Assembly (NCBI GenBank): GCA_022072095.1
Contig: JAJVIJ010000039.1
Coordinates: 1-43,470, forward strand
DNA: 43,470 nt
Direction: 5' to 3'
From: Rhodocyclaceae bacterium
GTDB lineage: Bacteria > Pseudomonadota > Gammaproteobacteria > Burkholderiales > Rhodocyclaceae
Part shown: piece after piece, positions 9,040-19,454 of the stretch
Numbering within the stretch: the first letter of the stretch is position 1
Layout: each line of letters opens with the position of its first letter
The notes under the pieces: generated by a model
Database searches by the model: none
What the model saw: the letters and a program-made list of their open reading frames with translations, nothing else
What the model was told of the DNA's origin: nothing
Position numbers and translations under genes: made by a program

Positions 9040-10095
9040 TCAGTTCCAGATGTTGAGGGGAGACACCATCCAAATGCCCACCACCAACAGCCATATGATG
9101 GTGATCGGTATGAACACTTTCCAACCAAGACGCATGATCTGGTCGTAGCGATAACGTGGAAATGTGGCCCTGAACCAAAGAAACAGCAGCAGCAGCATTG
9201 CCACCTTGATGGCCAGCCATACCATGCCGTCGGGGAATATTCCGAATGGTGACAGCCAACCGCCGAGGAACATGATCGCAGCCAGCGTCGAAATGAGGAT
9301 CATATTGGCATATTCGGCCAGAAAGAACAGCGCGAAGGCCATCCCTGAATACTCGACCATGTGCCCTGCGACGATCTCGGACTCGCCCTCGACCACGTCG
9401 AACGGTGCGCGATTGGTCTCGGCCACACCGGATATGAAGTAAATGACGAATATCGGCAGCAGCGGCAGCCAATTCCACGACAAAAATGCAAAGCCGTGCG
9501 CTGCAAACAAACCCTTGCCCTGGCCGGCCACGACCGCGCTCAGATTCAGGCTCTGCGACACCATCAATACGCAGACCAGCGCAAATCCCATCGCGATCTC
9601 GTAGGAGACCATCTGCGCGGCCGATCGCAACGCGCCGAGAAATGCGTACTTCGAATTCGACGCCCAGCCGGCGACGATTACGCCATAGACCCCTATCGAC
9701 GTGATGGCCATCACATAGAGCAGGCCGGCGTCGATCTCCGCGAGAACCCATCCGGGCGCAAACGGAATTACCGCCCATGCCGCCAGCGCCGGCGTGATCG
9801 CAAGGATTGGCCCCAAAAAATAGAGCCCGCGGCTCGCACCCGAAGGCACGATGACTTCCTTGAACAGCAACTTCAGACCATCGGCGATGGGTTGCAGCAA
9901 TCCCCAGGGCCCAACTCGATTCGGACCGATACGCACCTGCATGTAACCGATGACCTTGCGCTCGGCCAAAGTCAGGTAGGCGACTCCCAGCATCAGAGGA
10001 GCCAATATCGCGACGATCCCGATCAACGCGCGCGCAAGCGGCCACGCCTCGCCGAAAAAAGCCCGTACCGTGCCGAGCAATGCGTCCATCAGCAT
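9040..10095 (-). CDS. nuoH: NADH-quinone oxidoreductase subunit H
   Basis: A 351-aa membrane subunit that forms part of the quinone-binding chamber. Family motifs are clear: [19 protein letters not shown], the acidic loop [18 protein letters not shown], and GGW-like turns. About eight helices are expected. The start overlaps the nuoG stop by 7 bases, suggesting translational coupling. Confidence 0.97.
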   Translation of the reverse strand: MLMDALLGTVRAFFGEAWPLARALIGIVAILAPLMLGVAYLTLAERKVIGYMQVRIGPNRVGPWGLLQPIADGLKLLFKEVIVPSGASRGLYFLGPILAITPALAAWAVIPFAPGWVLAEIDAGLLYVMAITSIGVYGVIVAGWASNSKYAFLGALRSAAQMVSYEIAMGFALVCVLMVSQSLNLSAVVAGQGKGLFAAHGFAFLSWNWLPLLPIFVIYFISGVAETNRAPFDVVEGESEIVAGHMVEYSGMAFALFFLAEYANMILISTLAAIMFLGGWLSPFGIFPDGMVWLAIKVAMLLLLFLWFRATFPRYRYDQIMRLGWKVFIPITIIWLLVVGIWMVSPLNIWN

Positions 10096-12437
10096 GCCTC
10101 CACGGTGACAGGTCCAAACATTGGGCCCAGGGATGAGCTCGCTTCACATGCCGCGGCAATGCGGACGCAGCCGCGAGCAACGCCTTCGTCGAGCTGGACC
10201 GACAACTCCGTCGCGGCTCCACCTTGCTTGACCCGGGCGCGCCCTTTGTTCGACAGTCCCACCTCGCTGGCCGTCGCCGGGTGAATGCGCAGCACAGGAT
10301 CGGTACCGTCCCGACAAGCCTGCAGGGCAGACGCGCGACGTACCACCGCATCGGTACGATAAATGGGAATGTCGCTGACTCGCTCCAGGCCTGGTGGCGC
10401 GCTTGGCATCGTCCAGTCGACGCGACCCATATCATTGGAGAGCTGCGCCGTAACGTCCCTGCCCGCAACCAGTGAATCTCGAATTTGCTCGGATGACTCG
10501 AACTCGAACTCGGGCAGCGACAGCAGATTGCCGAGGACGCGCAATACCTTCCAGCCGGGCCGGCTTTGCGCGAGCGCTTGCGCGACCGGCCGAAAGCTCT
10601 GCACCCTCCCTTCAGTATTTACGAACGAACCGGACGTTTCCGTAAACGGCGCAATGGGCAGCAGGCAATCGGCGTAATCGCCGTGCTCGCCTACAAACGG
10701 CGTCAGCACCACGACATGCTCGGCATTCGAGAGCGCAGACAGGGCTTGTGCCGGATCGGCACAATCAAAGCGTGGCTCCGCATTGAGCAATAGATAGGCG
10801 CGACAGGGATCCTCCCATAGCATGCGCGCGTTCCGCCCCCCAGACCCCGGGGACGGGCAAGCGCCTGCGACGTACCCCCCGACACTGTTTGCAGCCTCAC
10901 CAAGAATGCCTACGCGCAACTGGCCGGCACAACGGGCAATCTCCAGCGCCAAGGAATGCAGCAAGCCAGCATCAGGATGATGCTGCGCAAAATTGCCGAG
11001 CAACAACGCACCATTCCTGGCCGAACACAGGCTCTCCGCGATACGCCGCGCCTCATCGGATACCGGCAGCGACTCAAGATACGCTGCAAATTGTGTGTCC
11101 GGCGACGCACCGGTTGTCGAACAGACTGCTTTCAATATCTCGAGCAGAGCCACCGGAAACGCAGACGGCGCGACTTTCATGAACGTTTCGACCGGAAGCA
11201 GCCAATCGTCCTGGGCGGCATGGACTGCGGTGATGCGCGCGCCACGCTTGGCGATCTGACGCAGACGCTGGCACAACAACGGGTGATCCTTGCGCAGGAA
11301 GCTGCCGATGACCAGAGCCCCATCCAGACGCGAAATTTCCGCAATGTTCATTCCCAGCCACGGCACGCCCGATCTGACCCCGTCGAGGCTAAAGTCGCTT
11401 TGTCGCAGGCGGAAATCGATGTTCTCGCTGCCGAGGCCACGTGCGAGACGCTGCATCAGGTACAACTCTTCCAGCGTGCTATGTGGGCTCGCCACGAACC
11501 CCAGTGCATCCTTACCGTGCTCTGCGGCGATGTCTCTGAACGCGTGCGCCACATACTCCAGCGCCGTCTGCCAGTCGACCTCGGTCCAGGCGCCGTTCTG
11601 CTTGAGCATTGGGGCATTGAGCCGGTGCGGTTGTCGCAGGGCTTCGTAGGAGAAACGATCCCGGTCCGCAATCCAGCACTCGTTGACCTCTTCATTTTCC
11701 AAGGGAAGTACCCGCACGACCTCGTCGCCTTTGACCTGGGCAATGAGCGTCGCCCCCAGACTGTCATGCGGACTGACCGTACGGCGCCGCGCCAACTCCC
11801 AGGTCCTGGCGGCAAACCGGAATGGTTTCGATGTCAGCGCACCGACCGGACACAGGTCGATCACGTTCCCCGAAAGTTCCGAAGACACCGCGCGCCCCAT
11901 GAATGTCAGGATTTCCGAATGCTCCCCGCGCCCGGCGACACCAAGCTCCATGATCCCGGCAATTTCCTGCCCGAAACGAACGCAGCGCGTGCAGTGTATG
12001 CACCGCGTCATATCGGTGGAAATCAGCGGCCCAAGATTCTTGTTCAGGACGACTCGCTTCTCTTCCTGATAACGCGATGCACTATTGCCATAGCCAACGG
12101 CGAGATCCTGCAACTGACATTCACCACCCTGATCGCAAATCGGACAATCGAGCGGATGATTGATCAGCAAAAATTCCATGACCCCTTTTTGCGCGCGCAC
12201 CGCCTGCTCGGAATGGGTCCAGACCTTCATCCCGGGAGCGACCGGGGTTGCACAAGCCGGGGCTGGCTTGGGCGCCTTTTCTACCTGAACGAGACACATG
12301 CGGCAGTTCGCGGCAATCGACAGCTTCTTGTGGTAGCAGAAATGCGGAACGAATATCCCCAACTCCTGCGCAGCCTTCAGCACCGTGCTGCCTTCGGCCA
12401 CTTCGACCTTCTTGCCGTCGATCTCGACTTCTACCAT
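10089..12437 (-). CDS. nuoG: NADH-quinone oxidoreductase subunit G
   Basis: A 782-aa subunit with an N-terminal ferredoxin-type 2Fe-2S domain (Cys34, Cys45, Cys48, Cys62), then HxxxCxxCxxxxxC ligands for N5 ([11 protein letters not shown]) and the [11 protein letters not shown] site for N4. A molybdopterin-oxidoreductase-like fold follows, with no sign of molybdenum catalysis. The Cys set that binds the extra cluster N7 in Escherichia coli and Thermus is absent: the region after [15 protein letters not shown] has no CxxCxxxC. This resembles the mitochondrial type. It overlaps nuoF by 7 bases. Confidence 0.96.
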   Translation of the reverse strand: MVEVEIDGKKVEVAEGSTVLKAAQELGIFVPHFCYHKKLSIAANCRMCLVQVEKAPKPAPACATPVAPGMKVWTHSEQAVRAQKGVMEFLLINHPLDCPICDQGGECQLQDLAVGYGNSASRYQEEKRVVLNKNLGPLISTDMTRCIHCTRCVRFGQEIAGIMELGVAGRGEHSEILTFMGRAVSSELSGNVIDLCPVGALTSKPFRFAARTWELARRRTVSPHDSLGATLIAQVKGDEVVRVLPLENEEVNECWIADRDRFSYEALRQPHRLNAPMLKQNGAWTEVDWQTALEYVAHAFRDIAAEHGKDALGFVASPHSTLEELYLMQRLARGLGSENIDFRLRQSDFSLDGVRSGVPWLGMNIAEISRLDGALVIGSFLRKDHPLLCQRLRQIAKRGARITAVHAAQDDWLLPVETFMKVAPSAFPVALLEILKAVCSTTGASPDTQFAAYLESLPVSDEARRIAESLCSARNGALLLGNFAQHHPDAGLLHSLALEIARCAGQLRVGILGEAANSVGGYVAGACPSPGSGGRNARMLWEDPCRAYLLLNAEPRFDCADPAQALSALSNAEHVVVLTPFVGEHGDYADCLLPIAPFTETSGSFVNTEGRVQSFRPVAQALAQSRPGWKVLRVLGNLLSLPEFEFESSEQIRDSLVAGRDVTAQLSNDMGRVDWTMPSAPPGLERVSDIPIYRTDAVVRRASALQACRDGTDPVLRIHPATASEVGLSNKGRARVKQGGAATELSVQLDEGVARGCVRIAAACEASSSLGPMFGPVTVEAC

Positions 12438-13750
12438 GGTTCACCCACATAAATCCGGCTACCCTCGCGTTGCATCTCGACAGGAACCAGGCAACGACGA
12501 TTGTCGATGTGATACGCGAACTCGTCGCGGAAATGCTGGATGAAACTCTTCACGGGCAGCGCCGCCGCGTCCCCCAGCGCACAGATGGTTCTTCCGGCAA
12601 TGTTGTCTGCGACACTCGTAAGCAGATCGAGATCGGACTGACGCCCTTGCCCATGCTCGATACGGTGCACGACACGATAGAGCCAGCCCGTGCCCTCGCG
12701 ACACGGCGTACATTGGCCACAGGATTCCTCGAAATAAAAATAGGACAGACGTTCCAGGGCACGCACCATGCACGTGGTTTCGTCCATGATGATGACGGCG
12801 CCCGAACCCAGAGCCGACCCCGCCTTCGCGATCGAGTCATAGTCCATGTCGCAGTTCATCATCACGTCGCCCGGAAGCACGGGCATCGACGACCCACCCG
12901 GAATACAGGCCTTGAGCTTGCGTCCTGCGCGCATGCCACCCGCCATCTCCAGCAACTTCACGAACGGCGTGCCCAGCGGGATCTCGTAATTGCCCGGTCG
13001 GTTCACGTGGCCGGACACGGAAAATATCTTGGTGCCGCCGTTATTCGCCTTGCCCATTTCGAGAAAGCGATCGCCGCCGTTCCCGATGATCCAGGGAATA
13101 TTGGCGAACGTCTCGGTGTTGTTGATCGTGGTTGGGCGGCCATACAGACCGAAGCTGGCCGGAAACGGTGGCTTGTAGCGCGGCTGCCCTTTCTTGCCCT
13201 CGATGGACTCCAACAACGCAGTCTCTTCACCGCATATGTAGGCGCCATAGCCGTGGTGCGCGAACAATTCGAACGAAAATTCCGATCCCAGAATGTTCTT
13301 GCCGAGATACCCTGCGACCCTCGCTTCTTCCAGCGCCTGCTCGAAGCGCTCGTACACTTCGAAAATCTCCCCGTGGATATAGTTGTAACCACGCGTCGCA
13401 CCCGTCGCATAGCCGCCGATGATCATGCCCTCGATCACGGCATGTGGATTCCAGCGCAGAATGTCCCGATCCTTGAAAGTGCCCGGCTCACCCTCATCGG
13501 AATTGCAGATCAGATATTTTTCGCCAGGCAGGTTGCGTGGCATGAAGCTCCATTTGAGCCCCGTTGGAAAGCCCGCTCCACCACGACCGCGCAGCGACGA
13601 CTTCTTGACCTCGGCAATCACGTCGTCGGGCGACAACGGCCGGGAAAAAATCGCGCGCAGCGCCTGATACCCTCCGCGGCGCTCATAATCGGCCAAGCGC
13701 CAGCTCGATTCGCGGTCTAGACCGCCCGTCAATATGGTCGGCAAGCTCAC
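12431..13750 (-). CDS. nuoF: NADH-quinone oxidoreductase subunit F (NADH- and FMN-binding)
   Basis: A 439-aa subunit that oxidises NADH through FMN and passes electrons to cluster N3. It shows the Gly-rich nucleotide site ([14 protein letters not shown], ~residue 55), the [21 protein letters not shown] segment, and the C-terminal [13 protein letters not shown] motif with CxxCxxC for the 4Fe-4S cluster. The start overlaps the nuoE stop by 4 bases. Confidence 0.97.
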   Translation of the reverse strand: MSLPTILTGGLDRESSWRLADYERRGGYQALRAIFSRPLSPDDVIAEVKKSSLRGRGGAGFPTGLKWSFMPRNLPGEKYLICNSDEGEPGTFKDRDILRWNPHAVIEGMIIGGYATGATRGYNYIHGEIFEVYERFEQALEEARVAGYLGKNILGSEFSFELFAHHGYGAYICGEETALLESIEGKKGQPRYKPPFPASFGLYGRPTTINNTETFANIPWIIGNGGDRFLEMGKANNGGTKIFSVSGHVNRPGNYEIPLGTPFVKLLEMAGGMRAGRKLKACIPGGSSMPVLPGDVMMNCDMDYDSIAKAGSALGSGAVIIMDETTCMVRALERLSYFYFEESCGQCTPCREGTGWLYRVVHRIEHGQGRQSDLDLLTSVADNIAGRTICALGDAAALPVKSFIQHFRDEFAYHIDNRRCLVPVEMQREGSRIYVGEPW

Positions 13751-14229
13751 GAATTCAACTCATCAAGCAACGCGTCGATACGTTCTTTGTTCATGCGCAC
13801 GCACATACGCCGATTGTTGACCAACAGAACCGGAGCATCACCGCACGCGCCCATGCATTCGCCCTCCTTGAGCATGAAGCTCCCATCGGCGGTCACCTCG
13901 GAGAAACCGACTCCGAGCTTTTCACGCAGATGATCGGCGGCTTCGTCGGCACCGGACAAGGCGCATGGCAAACCCGTGCAAATAGTCAGTTTGGATTTTC
14001 CGACCGGGCTCAGATCGTACATGTTGTAAAACGTCGCGACCTCGAGAACCGCTACCTGGGGCATGCCCAGATAATCGGCGACGAAAGCCATCGTATCTTC
14101 GGCAAGCCAGCCCTTCTCCTGCTGCGCAATGGCGAGGGCTGCCATGACGGCAGACTGCTTCTGATCCGCCGGATACTTGGCGATCTCCGTGTCGATGCGC
14201 CGCAGCGCCTCCGGACTCAGCATAGACAT
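13747..14229 (-). CDS. nuoE: NADH-quinone oxidoreductase subunit E (2Fe-2S)
   Basis: A 160-aa thioredoxin-like 2Fe-2S subunit of the NADH-oxidising module. The four ligands are visible as CTGLPC (C-x4-C) and CMGAC (C-x3-C). The helical N-terminus and the [16 protein letters not shown] segment are family features. Six bases separate it from the nuoD stop. Confidence 0.96.
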   Translation of the reverse strand: MSMLSPEALRRIDTEIAKYPADQKQSAVMAALAIAQQEKGWLAEDTMAFVADYLGMPQVAVLEVATFYNMYDLSPVGKSKLTICTGLPCALSGADEAADHLREKLGVGFSEVTADGSFMLKEGECMGACGDAPVLLVNNRRMCVRMNKERIDALLDELNS

Positions 14230-14235
14230 TTCCGA

Positions 14236-15498
14236 TCAGCGATCGATTTCACCGAACACAACATCCATGGTGCCAATCAGGGCGACCACATCCGAAATCA
14301 TGTGCCCCCGCGCCATTTCATCCATCGCAGCCAAGTGGGCAAACCCCGGCGCCCGGATTTTCAGGCGATAGGGCTTGTTGGCCCCGTCGGATACAGCATA
14401 AATCCCGAACTCTCCCTTGGGGTGCTCGACCGCGGCATAGCACTCGCCTTCTGGAACATGGATCCCTTCGGTAAACAGTTTGAAATGGTGAATCAGCTCT
14501 TCCATGTTGGCCTTCATCGTCTGGCGAGAAGGCGGTGCTACCTTATGGTTCCCCGTGATCACCGGACCGGGGTTGAGGCGCAACCAATCGATGCACTGGC
14601 GAACAATGCGATTCGACTGTCGCATCTCTTCCATGCGCACCAGATATCGGTCGTAGCAATCCCCATTGACGCCGACGGGGATGTCGAATTCGATCTGGTC
14701 ATAGACCTCATAAGGCTGCTTCTTGCGCAGATCCCAGGCGACGCCCGAACCCCGCAACATCGGCCCCGTGAACCCCAGCGCCATGGCGCGATCCGGATCG
14801 ATGACACCAACCCCGACCGTACGCTGCTTCCAGATGCGGTTCTCGGTCAACAGCGTTTCATACTCGTCAATGTAACGCGGGAAACGCTGCGTGAAGTCAT
14901 CCAGAAAGTCGAGCAACGAACCCTGACGCGCCTCGTTCAGCTTACGCACGGTGCTGGCGTTCTTGTACGGCGATTCCTGGTACTGCGGCATCCGATCGGG
15001 AAGATCCCGGTACACCCCGCCCGGACGATAGTAGGCGGCATGCATGCGTGCCCCGGAGACCGCCTCATAACAGTCCATCAGGTCCTCACGCTCTCTGAAC
15101 GTGTAGAGAACCATGGTCATCGCGCCGATGTCGAGGGCGTGTGTGCCGATATTCAACAGGTGGTTGAGGATCCGCGTGACCTCGTCGAACATCACGCGGA
15201 TATATTGCCCACGGAGCGGAACATCGATGCCCAGAAGCCGCTCGATTGCCAGGCAGTAGGCATGCTCGTTGCACATCATCGACACATAATCGAGCCGATC
15301 CATGTACGGGACAGACTGCAACCAGGTGCGTGTCTCGGCCAGCTTTTCCGTCGCGCGGTGCAACAAGCCAATATGCGGATCCGCACGAACGACCACCTCG
15401 CCGTCCAGCTCCAACACCAACCTGAGCACCCCATGCGCCGATGGGTGCTGCGGGCCAAAATTGAGCGTGTAGTTCCGTATCTCAGCCAACGCCGACAT
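14236..15498 (-). CDS. nuoD: NADH-quinone oxidoreductase subunit D (49 kDa type)
   Basis: A 420-aa peripheral subunit that forms the quinone pocket with NuoB and NuoH. The start of the family ([19 protein letters not shown]), with the quinone-binding His, is present, as are [12 protein letters not shown], the [11 protein letters not shown] segment and the C-terminal [16 protein letters not shown] 15498 gives the usual length; an in-frame start at 15516 adds six residues. It overlaps the nuoC 3' end by 17 bases. Confidence 0.96.
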   Translation of the reverse strand: MSALAEIRNYTLNFGPQHPSAHGVLRLVLELDGEVVVRADPHIGLLHRATEKLAETRTWLQSVPYMDRLDYVSMMCNEHAYCLAIERLLGIDVPLRGQYIRVMFDEVTRILNHLLNIGTHALDIGAMTMVLYTFREREDLMDCYEAVSGARMHAAYYRPGGVYRDLPDRMPQYQESPYKNASTVRKLNEARQGSLLDFLDDFTQRFPRYIDEYETLLTENRIWKQRTVGVGVIDPDRAMALGFTGPMLRGSGVAWDLRKKQPYEVYDQIEFDIPVGVNGDCYDRYLVRMEEMRQSNRIVRQCIDWLRLNPGPVITGNHKVAPPSRQTMKANMEELIHHFKLFTEGIHVPEGECYAAVEHPKGEFGIYAVSDGANKPYRLKIRAPGFAHLAAMDEMARGHMISDVVALIGTMDVVFGEIDR

Positions 15499-16090
15499 CC
15501 CCGTAGTTGGGCTCACGCACGATACGCGGCGTAATCTCGCGCGGCTCGATGGTCACCGGCTGATACACGACCCGACCCTGCTCCGGGTCGTACCGCATTT
15601 CGACATACCCGGAAACCGGGAAATCCTTGCGGAATGGATGGCCGACGAAACCATAGTCGGTCAGGATGCGGCGCAGATCGGGGTGGCCGTCGAACACGAT
15701 CCCGAAAAGATCGAACGCCTCGCGCTCAAACCAGTTCGCGGCCGGCCAAACTTCGACCAAGGAATCCACCACCGGAAACTCGTCGTCATCCGGAAAACAA
15801 CGTAGCTGCAAGCGCCAGTTATGCACGATGGACAATAGCTGCACCACGACCCCGTAGCGCCGCTCAGGTCGGGCAGCCCCTGAATAAGCCGAGTAATCCA
15901 CTCCACACAACTCGATCAGTTGCTCGAAGCGCAACGACGGATGATCCCTCAACAACGCCGCGACGTCTCGGTACCGGCCGGCTGCAACATCCACGGCACA
16001 TCCGGACGCCTTCGCCGTAACCGTCAGGGCCTTATCGCCCAAGAGCTCGGCAACCGCCCGAAAAAGGCGTTCCCCTTTGGCATTGTTCAT
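15482..16090 (-). CDS. nuoC: NADH-quinone oxidoreductase subunit C (30 kDa type)
   Basis: A 202-aa peripheral subunit. The diagnostic stretch [20 protein letters not shown], followed by [14 protein letters not shown], is near the C-terminus, and the [15 protein letters not shown] tail is typical. NuoC and NuoD are separate genes here, unlike the fused NuoCD of enteric bacteria. ATG 16090 is preferred; the frame also has a TTG at 16105 that would overlap nuoB. Confidence 0.95.
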   Translation of the reverse strand: MNNAKGERLFRAVAELLGDKALTVTAKASGCAVDVAAGRYRDVAALLRDHPSLRFEQLIELCGVDYSAYSGAARPERRYGVVVQLLSIVHNWRLQLRCFPDDDEFPVVDSLVEVWPAANWFEREAFDLFGIVFDGHPDLRRILTDYGFVGHPFRKDFPVSGYVEMRYDPEQGRVVYQPVTIEPREITPRIVREPNYGDVGVG

Positions 16091-16094
16091 GAAT

Positions 16095-16571
16095 TCAACG
16101 GGCAATGGTATTGGTACGGCGGATCTTGTTCTGGAGCTGGATTATCCCGTAAAGCAGCGCCTCGGCCGTAGGCGGACATCCGGGCACATAAATGTCAACC
16201 GGGACGATACGATCGCAGCCACGCACCACCGAGTAGCTGTAATGGTAATACCCTCCGCCATTCGCACACGACCCCATCGAAATGACCCAGCGCGGCTCAG
16301 GCATCTGGTCGTAGACCTTGCGCAAGGCAGGCGCCATCTTGTTACACAGGGTTCCCGCGACAATCATCAAGTCCGCCTGACGAGGGCTGGGGCGAAACAC
16401 GACCCCGAAACGGTCCAAGTCGTAGCGGGCACAGCCAGCATGGATCATCTCAACGGCACAACATGCCAATCCAAACGTCATTGGCCACAAGGAACCGGTG
16501 CGCGTCCAGTTGATCGCACTATCCAGTGTTGTGGTGATAAACCCCTTTTCCAGGACGCCTGCAATACTCAT
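16095..16571 (-). CDS. nuoB: NADH-quinone oxidoreductase subunit B (cluster N2)
   Basis: A 158-aa subunit carrying the terminal 4Fe-4S cluster N2 that reduces quinone. The adjacent Cys pair (GLACCAVEM), the Cys in [11 protein letters not shown] and the Cys in YVPGCPP are all present. A GGGAG ribosome-binding site precedes ATG 16571. It lies 3 bases after nuoA. Confidence 0.97.
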   Translation of the reverse strand: MSIAGVLEKGFITTTLDSAINWTRTGSLWPMTFGLACCAVEMIHAGCARYDLDRFGVVFRPSPRQADLMIVAGTLCNKMAPALRKVYDQMPEPRWVISMGSCANGGGYYHYSYSVVRGCDRIVPVDIYVPGCPPTAEALLYGIIQLQNKIRRTNTIAR

Positions 16572-16574
16572 GCA

Positions 16575-16931
16575 CTACTCCCAGTCCAACGCGCCTTTTG
16601 CCCATTCATACACGAAACCCACAACCAGGATCGCGAGGAACAGGGCCATCGCCCAGAAACCAAACCAGCCTATCTCCCTCAGCACCACGGCCCACGGAAA
16701 CAGGAACGCGATCTCGAGGTCGAACAGTATGAACAGGATGGCGACCAGGTAATAACGGACGTCGAACTTGATGCGCGCACTCTCGAATGCCTCGAACCCG
16801 CACTCATACGCGGAGAGCTTTTCCGGGTCTGGATTGTTTGGCGCCAGCAACCTGCCCAGCAACATCGGCGCAATACCAAACGCAATCCCCACGATGATGA
16901 ACAAGAGGATCGGCAGATAGTTATCTAACAT
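16575..16931 (-). CDS. nuoA: NADH-quinone oxidoreductase subunit A
   Basis: A 118-aa three-helix subunit at the joint of the two arms of complex I. Family marks are the [20 protein letters not shown] loop with its conserved Cys and acidic residues, and FLFPWAVVL in helix 2. The frame is open to 17033, but ATG 16931 gives the canonical MLDNYLPIL start. It is the first nuo gene, 108 bases after tRNA-Leu. Confidence 0.95.
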   Translation of the reverse strand: MLDNYLPILLFIIVGIAFGIAPMLLGRLLAPNNPDPEKLSAYECGFEAFESARIKFDVRYYLVAILFILFDLEIAFLFPWAVVLREIGWFGFWAMALFLAILVVGFVYEWAKGALDWE

Positions 16932-17039
16932 ATCGATATAGTTCAAGCCAAGCAGCGCGCCATGGTGACGCAGACCCACACAAAGCCAATGCTCAATACC
17001 AAAATCCATACGACCAGCCTCTTCGGGCCGCACGGTCGC

Positions 17040-17124
17040 TGGTGCCCACGGTGAGACTCGAACTCACACGGCTTGCGCCACCGCCCCCTCAAGACGGCGT
17101 GTCTACCAATTCCACCACATGGGC
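17040..17124 (-). tRNA. tRNA-Leu(GAG), CCA encoded
   Basis: On the minus strand the acceptor stem GCCCATG (17124-17118) pairs with CGTGGGC (17050-17044), followed by A and encoded CCA. The anticodon stem CCGTC/GGCGG closes the loop TTGAGGG, so the anticodon is GAG (leucine CUC codons). A long variable arm and a GTTCGAGTC T-loop are present. It lies between secG and nuoA, a place this tRNA holds in many betaproteobacteria. Confidence 0.95.
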
Positions 17125-17182
17125 ATCGGGCCAAGCCCGCGTAGCCTGCAGATTATATCGCCGCCCCGAAATCGGGGGTGAG

Positions 17183-17548
17183 CTATCGCGGGATTTCTTT
17201 GCCGTCCTGGGACGGGGTGCGTGGCACCGCGGGCACTTCCGTGGGCGCGGCGGGAATGCCAGATCCGGTCGGAGCCCGATCCATCACGCTGCCAGCCGGC
17301 GCTGTGCCCGTGTGAGCAGTCAGATAACTCAGCCCCAGGCTGGTGAGAAAAAACACCGTCGCAAGCACCGCGGTGGCGCGACTCAAGAAGTTGGCCGATC
17401 CCGACGCCCCGAACAAGCTCCCCGAGGATCCGCTGCCGAAAGCCGCCCCCATGTCTGCGCCCTTGCCCTGTTGCAACAGGACCAGGACGATGATGGCGAT
17501 GCCGATCAGCACATGTACCACCAGTATTCCATTGAACAATAATCCCAT
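17183..17548 (-). CDS. secG: preprotein translocase subunit SecG
   Basis: A 121-aa small membrane protein of the Sec translocon. Two hydrophobic segments (~residues 5-25 and ~57-77) flank the family loop LLQQGKGADMGAAFG-SGSSGSLFGASG. The C-terminal ~40 residues are Pro/Ala-rich and variable, as usual. It follows tpiA closely. Confidence 0.95.
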   Translation of the reverse strand: MGLLFNGILVVHVLIGIAIIVLVLLQQGKGADMGAAFGSGSSGSLFGASGSANFLSRATAVLATVFFLTSLGLSYLTAHTGTAPAGSVMDRAPTGSGIPAAPTEVPAVPRTPSQDGKEIPR

Positions 17549-17565
17549 GGTAGATCGAACCGCCT

Positions 17566-18333
17566 CTAAGCTGATTGAGCTGATTGCCCGGCCATGATGA
17601 TGGCCACAAAATCGGCCGCCACCAACGACGCGCCACCGACAAGCCCGCCATCGATATCCGGCTGGGCAAACAATGCCCCGGCGTTACCCGGTTTGAGGCT
17701 GCCGCCATACAAGATACGAATGTCGTCGGCGAGACCCGCATCGACGCCCGCAAGACGCTGCCTGATCAATGCGTGCACCGCCTGGGCCTGCTCGGGGCTA
17801 GCGCTACGCCCCGTCCCTATTGCCCAAATGGGCTCATAGGCGATGACCACGCGCGCAAGCGCATCGGCGCCGAGCGCCGCGATGATGGCATCGAGTTGCC
17901 GGGTCACGACCTGAGCGGTGTGTCCTGCCTCGCGCTCGTCGAGGGTCTCGCCCACACAGACGATCGGCGTCATTCCATTGGAAAGGACCGCGACTGCCTT
18001 CGCACCGACCAAAGCATCCGTCTCATGGTGCAGCGTACGCCTCTCCGAGTGCCCGACGATGACATAGTGGCAGCCGAACTCTCTCAGCATCGCCGGCGAG
18101 ACCTCACCCGTGTACGCCCCGGCGACATGCTCGCTGGAATTCTGAGCCCCCCACTTTACCGGCGTTCCGGCGAGCAGTTCCCGGACCTGTGCAAGGTAAG
18201 GGAAAGGCGCGCAGACCGCACTCTCGACCTCGGGAAAGCGCGTTGCCTGGCTCGAAATCGCCGCCAGCAAGTCAGCGTTGTCGGCGAAGCTGCCATGCAT
18301 TTTCCAGTTCCCTACGACTAGCGTGCGACGCAT
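17566..18333 (-). CDS. tpiA: triosephosphate isomerase
   Basis: A 255-aa TIM-barrel enzyme that interconverts dihydroxyacetone phosphate and glyceraldehyde 3-phosphate. The active site is visible: the NWKMHGS motif with the catalytic Lys near the N-terminus, HSERR with the electrophilic His, and YEPIWAIGTG with the catalytic Glu and the start of loop 6. ATG 18333 is chosen because GGAG lies six bases ahead; the frame extends only to a TTG four codons earlier. It leads the run into secG, tRNA-Leu and nuo. Confidence 0.97.
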   Translation of the reverse strand: MRRTLVVGNWKMHGSFADNADLLAAISSQATRFPEVESAVCAPFPYLAQVRELLAGTPVKWGAQNSSEHVAGAYTGEVSPAMLREFGCHYVIVGHSERRTLHHETDALVGAKAVAVLSNGMTPIVCVGETLDEREAGHTAQVVTRQLDAIIAALGADALARVVIAYEPIWAIGTGRSASPEQAQAVHALIRQRLAGVDAGLADDIRILYGGSLKPGNAGALFAQPDIDGGLVGGASLVAADFVAIIMAGQSAQSA

Positions 18334-18347
18334 ACGCTGCTCCAAAA

Positions 18348-18384
18348 ACGGGCCATTTTATCGGCATCGTCCCAGATGGGTCAA
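18348..18384 (-). promoter_or_regulatory. sigma-70-type promoter for tpiA
   Basis: On the minus strand TTGACC (18384-18379) is followed after 16 bases by GATAAA (18362-18357), or after 18 bases by TAAAAT (18360-18355). Transcription would begin near 18349, with a short leader containing the GGAG site before ATG 18333. It may drive the whole tpiA-secG-tRNA-nuo run, though internal promoters are likely. Confidence 0.6.
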
Positions 18385-18400
18385 ACGACCATGACCGGGT

Positions 18401-18414
18401 CAGCTCCGGAGCTG
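18401..18414. repeat. 14-bp perfect palindrome upstream of the tpiA promoter
   Basis: CAGCTCCGGAGCTG is a perfect palindrome centred about 58 bases upstream of the inferred tpiA transcription start. Position and symmetry would suit a dimeric activator site. No known consensus is recognised. Confidence 0.4.
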
Positions 18415-18626
18415 CGCCCATTGTCTGCCGATAGCCGCTACGAAGCGTTCTCGGGCCGCGTGACGTGGGAGCCGTGCATCCTTCACCAGAGGGGATGATG
18501 TCGTCTGTTTTCCACGAGCCATCAGGATCGACTATCCTGCCACTCGTACTTCGACCATCAACCCACGGCCGCGCGGAGCTTGCGCGACGCCGCGGACGGC
18601 CGACACCCATGCCCAAAGGAAAAACC

Positions 18627-19394
18627 GTGAGCACGCTCGCCGCCATCGAGCGCATCGACCAGGACATCGCGCCGCTCGATCGCAGGGCAGCGCTCCGCAG
18701 AGCCCTGCTCGCATCGACGCTGGGCCATGCCTTGTTGCTGACCGGACTGCCCTTGACCGCGTCGATACCCGTCATGACACACCTGCCTCCACTTTGGGTA
18801 AGCATCTTGCCGCCAGCCGAAGTGCGCGAAGCGACCGCACTGCCCAAGGCAATCCCCTTACGCGAACCCAACCAGGCCGGGAAACTTGCGAGGCAATACG
18901 AACCCGACCCGCGGGCACATCCCAGCGCAAGGGCTCCGGTGGCTTCAACCACCCCTCCGGCGACAGCCCTGCCGACCGATTCGCAGCCATCGGGAACGGA
19001 CAAGGCGACCACTATGACGCGAGAGGAGCCCATGGGGCCGGGGTCCTGGTCGGGCTCGCCCACGCTTGCACCGTCCAGCCCCTCCGCGTCGAAGGGTGCG
19101 TCGGAGGAGCCCGATACAGCGCAAGCGCTGGCCTATCTGTCCAATCCAAAGCCGGACTACCCATGGTCTCTCCGCCGGCGCGGCATCGAAGGTACCGTGC
19201 GCCTGCGCGTCAACGTTGCGGCCGATGGCCTTCCCACTGACGTGATGGTCGTTAGCTCGTCCGGTTTCGACGAAATGGATCGCGCCGCGCTCGAGGCGGT
19301 CAAGTCCTGGCGGTTTCAGCCCGCGCGCCGGTCCGGCCAGGCCGTCGCTGCACTGGCGGAAGTACCGATCGTATTCAGACTGAGCCGACATTGA
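18627..19394 (+). CDS. TonB-like energy-transducing protein
   Basis: A 255-aa protein with the TonB plan: a short cytoplasmic start, one membrane anchor (~residues 26-46, LLASTLGHALLLTGLPL), a long Pro/Ala/Ser-rich periplasmic spacer, and a C-terminal TonB domain (~residues 165-255) with the GIEGTVRLRVNV strand and KSWRFQPAR helix end. TonB passes inner-membrane proton-motive energy to outer-membrane receptors. No exbB or exbD lies nearby, so partners are elsewhere. GTG 18627 is preferred because AAAGGA lies just upstream; ATG 18609 is possible. The spacer is unusually rich in Ser/Thr/Gly for a TonB. Confidence 0.8.
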   Translation: MSTLAAIERIDQDIAPLDRRAALRRALLASTLGHALLLTGLPLTASIPVMTHLPPLWVSILPPAEVREATALPKAIPLREPNQAGKLARQYEPDPRAHPSARAPVASTTPPATALPTDSQPSGTDKATTMTREEPMGPGSWSGSPTLAPSSPSASKGASEEPDTAQALAYLSNPKPDYPWSLRRRGIEGTVRLRVNVAADGLPTDVMVVSSSGFDEMDRAALEAVKSWRFQPARRSGQAVAALAEVPIVFRLSRH

Positions 19395-19454
19395 GTTGCA
19401 TCAGACGCGCAGGGCTGCCCGTCGCTACAATCCAGCGCGCCCTTCTCCGGAATA

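Noticed and set aside
10956-12452. A 498-codon open frame opposite nuoG, with similar long frames opposite nuoD (13930-15534) and nirN (20654-22399)
   Set aside because: All lie antisense to clear genes with full domain evidence and show Arg/His-rich composition typical of reverse-strand shadows.
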